Positions 42,255 through 64,000 of a stretch of 64,000 bases of DNA are shown piece after piece. A program made the position numbers and the translations under genes. Below the pieces are notes generated by a model, which ran no database searches, had not been told where the DNA came from, and was given only the letters and a program-made list of their open reading frames with translations. Each line of letters starts with the position of its first letter. The first letter of the stretch is position 1. The DNA lies in assembly GCF_026151205.1 (NCBI RefSeq), contig NC_087078.1, positions 15,889,118 to 15,953,117 of the forward strand. Reading direction: 5' to 3'. Source of the stretch: Bolinopsis microptera (taxonomy: Eukaryota > Ctenophora > Tentaculata > Lobata > Bolinopsidae).

Positions 42255-43439
42255 ATGTTTTGCAGAAGACTCATTGCTAATGCCAAACAACTTGGTCGTG
42301 CTACCAAAATAACTTTTGCACAAGGCCATGGTTACACAAGGGAGGAGATATTTCTCATGGAGAAGGAGCGACAAGGATTAGTTGCAAGATTGAATTCTGA
42401 AGTAAAAAATGATTGGCATATTCCAAATCATGTACTGGTAGGACAAGCATTCTCTTATGAAACAGAAATGTCTTCATTTGTCAAGAGAATTGGCTGCAAC
42501 AGCAACTATATCCCTGAAAAGAGTAGAATTGAAGGAGAAGAATCTTTGCTTTCATCAGCTTTTGTTGTGCTTTTGTCACATCCCTCAACCTGTCATGACC
42601 CAGAAATTCTTAAACTCAAGGCAGAAATCTGTGAGTTGGGACGGTCACAACTCTCTTGGTATATCATGAACTACTTTGCTGATGTTTTCCCCAAAATCTC
42701 TTCTGAAATCCTGTATAAACTATCAGTACCCGAGATGTGTTTCTCACGCCCAAAATGTTACTCCATGTACAAGCAGCTATGTCTCCACGAGTTAATCAGA
42801 AGCAAGTCAGAAGATGCTCTGACTTTGGAGGAATACTCAGACGTTACGGGGGGCATCTTCCTTTCAATACTCCTCTTCGATGAACATCCTTACCTTTCTG
42901 CTCCCACATTTTTACAATCATGTATTCTAAACTACTATGCTCAGTTAGATTTCCGGAATGTTGTCAATCACAAAGATCTCAAAGATGCTGAAAGCAAACT
43001 AAAAGAACATTTGTCATCTACAGAGGCTGGTAATCCAGAGGTTAGGATTATAGGTATCGATGGCGAGGACACAGCACTCCCCTTGTACAATATTGGTATA
43101 TTTGTGGACAGTGAGTGTATAGCGAATGCTGCAGATAATTCTGTCGAGGATGCTACCCTTCAGGCTTGTAATGCTGCTCTCACCCGGTTTAATTTTTCTG
43201 AACGAAATGATCGTGCTTCTATTAATAATCTTGATTTCTCCAATCTTTCTATGGATCTCACTTTCAAGGCTAAAGAAATTGAAGATAAACTGCGTTCTAT
43301 GTTAAAGGATGTTAGTTTAGCAGAATCAGAAATGGAGATGCAGAGTGTGACTGATCATAAGAAATTTGTTACAAATTATGAGAGTTACAAGAATATTTTA
43401 ATGACCAGAGAACCGGAATCTGAACTTGATAAATCATGA
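42255..43439 (+). CDS. MRPL44: Mitochondrial large-subunit ribosomal protein mL44
   Basis: 394 aa in one exon. mL44 is an RNase III-fold protein of the mitoribosome, generally thought to have lost nuclease activity. The central region (residues ~45-235) fits the degenerate RNase III fold. A double-stranded RNA-binding-like segment follows, with TALPLYNIGIFVDSECIA and ALTRFNFSERNDR, closely matching the animal mL44 pattern (ALPLY.VG...A..ALR..FTENR). The first 30 residues are basic with few acids (MFCRRLIANAKQLGRATK), suiting a mitochondrial targeting sequence. A C-terminal tail of ~75 residues extends beyond the human length. TTTTTTTGCAG at 42,237 and CTTTTACAG just before the ATG are candidate acceptors. 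Striatin starts 457 bp downstream on the same strand. Confidence 0.82.
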   Translation: MFCRRLIANAKQLGRATKITFAQGHGYTREEIFLMEKERQGLVARLNSEVKNDWHIPNHVLVGQAFSYETEMSSFVKRIGCNSNYIPEKSRIEGEESLLSSAFVVLLSHPSTCHDPEILKLKAEICELGRSQLSWYIMNYFADVFPKISSEILYKLSVPEMCFSRPKCYSMYKQLCLHELIRSKSEDALTLEEYSDVTGGIFLSILLFDEHPYLSAPTFLQSCILNYYAQLDFRNVVNHKDLKDAESKLKEHLSSTEAGNPEVRIIGIDGEDTALPLYNIGIFVDSECIANAADNSVEDATLQACNAALTRFNFSERNDRASINNLDFSNLSMDLTFKAKEIEDKLRSMLKDVSLAESEMEMQSVTDHKKFVTNYESYKNILMTREPESELDKS

Positions 43440-43895
43440 TTCGGTTGATTTGAAGTTTTATTTTTGAATGAAACATTTATAAGACGGATTTTGTCATGAT
43501 GTTGTATGATATATAATAATAATATAACTTATTGCTCTGCTCCAAAAACATTTTAATTTCCCAATTCATAAAACTCCATCTCCGTCACTCGTCAGTGACA
43601 CACACAGCACTCAGAGGCAAGGTTTCACATTTCTCACTAACGCACATTTCACAACTTTAAATACTAGATACAATATCCCCCATACCAAACATAACTTTGT
43701 AGTCTCCCCTCCCTCTCTCTCTCTCTCCCTCTCTCTCTCCCTGTAAAAGTTAGTGCTATATTTCGTTACATATAATAATATATGGTAGCTGTGGCGTGCG
43801 GCGTGTGCTGCTACTAGCTAACAATCTAACATACCCGATACTAATGTGTTATACAGCGTATTTAACACTGACACATAGTTTCCAGCTAGAATGGA

Positions 43896-63880
<19,985 letters not shown>

Positions 63881-64000
63881 GTAAGTTAAAACGTCTTGCA
63901 GCTGCATGTATCATTACTTCTTACATTACGTGCGACGAATATAGATTTATCTTCGTACATGTATGTTTTCTCATTCGCAACAATCTCGAGCCAGGCCACA

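Overview
This is a window of an AT-rich animal genome. It carries spliced metazoan housekeeping genes (ABCF2-type ABC ATPase, CTU1, mitochondrial ribosomal mL44, striatin) embedded in a dense field of retrotransposons and small inverted-repeat elements. The species cannot be named from sequence. An invertebrate, possibly a cnidarian or sponge, fits the gene and transposon content. Four of five host start codons lie 2-17 nt after a polypyrimidine-AG, which hints at spliced-leader trans-splicing or at 5'UTR introns.

Layout. 1-355: edge of a DDE transposase. 877-3420, minus strand: 5' exons of an ABCF2-like gene and a complete two-exon CTU1, in tandem. 3640-4552: minisatellite, poly-C and a ~195-bp satellite. 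4553-20703: a nested stack. The satellite is split by a LINE 3' piece (LINE-A), which is split by LINE-B, which is split by an element with a restriction-like endonuclease (REL-1, flanked by 168-bp direct repeats), which is split by a young Copia element with identical LTRs. 20704-24009: satellite again, two 78-85 bp MITEs and a LINE scrap. 24010-28735, minus: LINE-C. 29337-41154: a TA-flanked MITE split by LINE-D (minus, nearly intact). LINE-D is itself split by a second restriction-like-endonuclease element (REL-2), which carries a 2.2-kb insertion of its own.

41155-64000: a LINE scrap, an intact mL44 gene, then the first three coding exons of striatin on the plus strand. Striatin intron 1 is 16.7 kb. 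It holds an antisense, intronless gene for a secreted galectin + transglutaminase-like + discoidin-like protein that has three reading-frame lesions. It also holds a self-complementary 16-bp minisatellite, a CRE/E-box array, long CT and CCT tracts, a fold-back MITE hit by a Penelope-like GIY-YIG fragment, a 2.75-kb inverted-repeat element with a 750-bp tandem duplication, and a hairpin element.

The strongest candidate for something new is ORF1 of LINE-D (38092-40005, minus). It joins a Cys/coiled-coil N-terminus, a complete AlkB-type 2-oxoglutarate/Fe(II) dioxygenase signature and an SGNH esterase in one retrotransposon protein, upstream of an APE-RT ORF2. The 168-bp duplication flanking REL-1 and the galectin-transglutaminase chimera come next.
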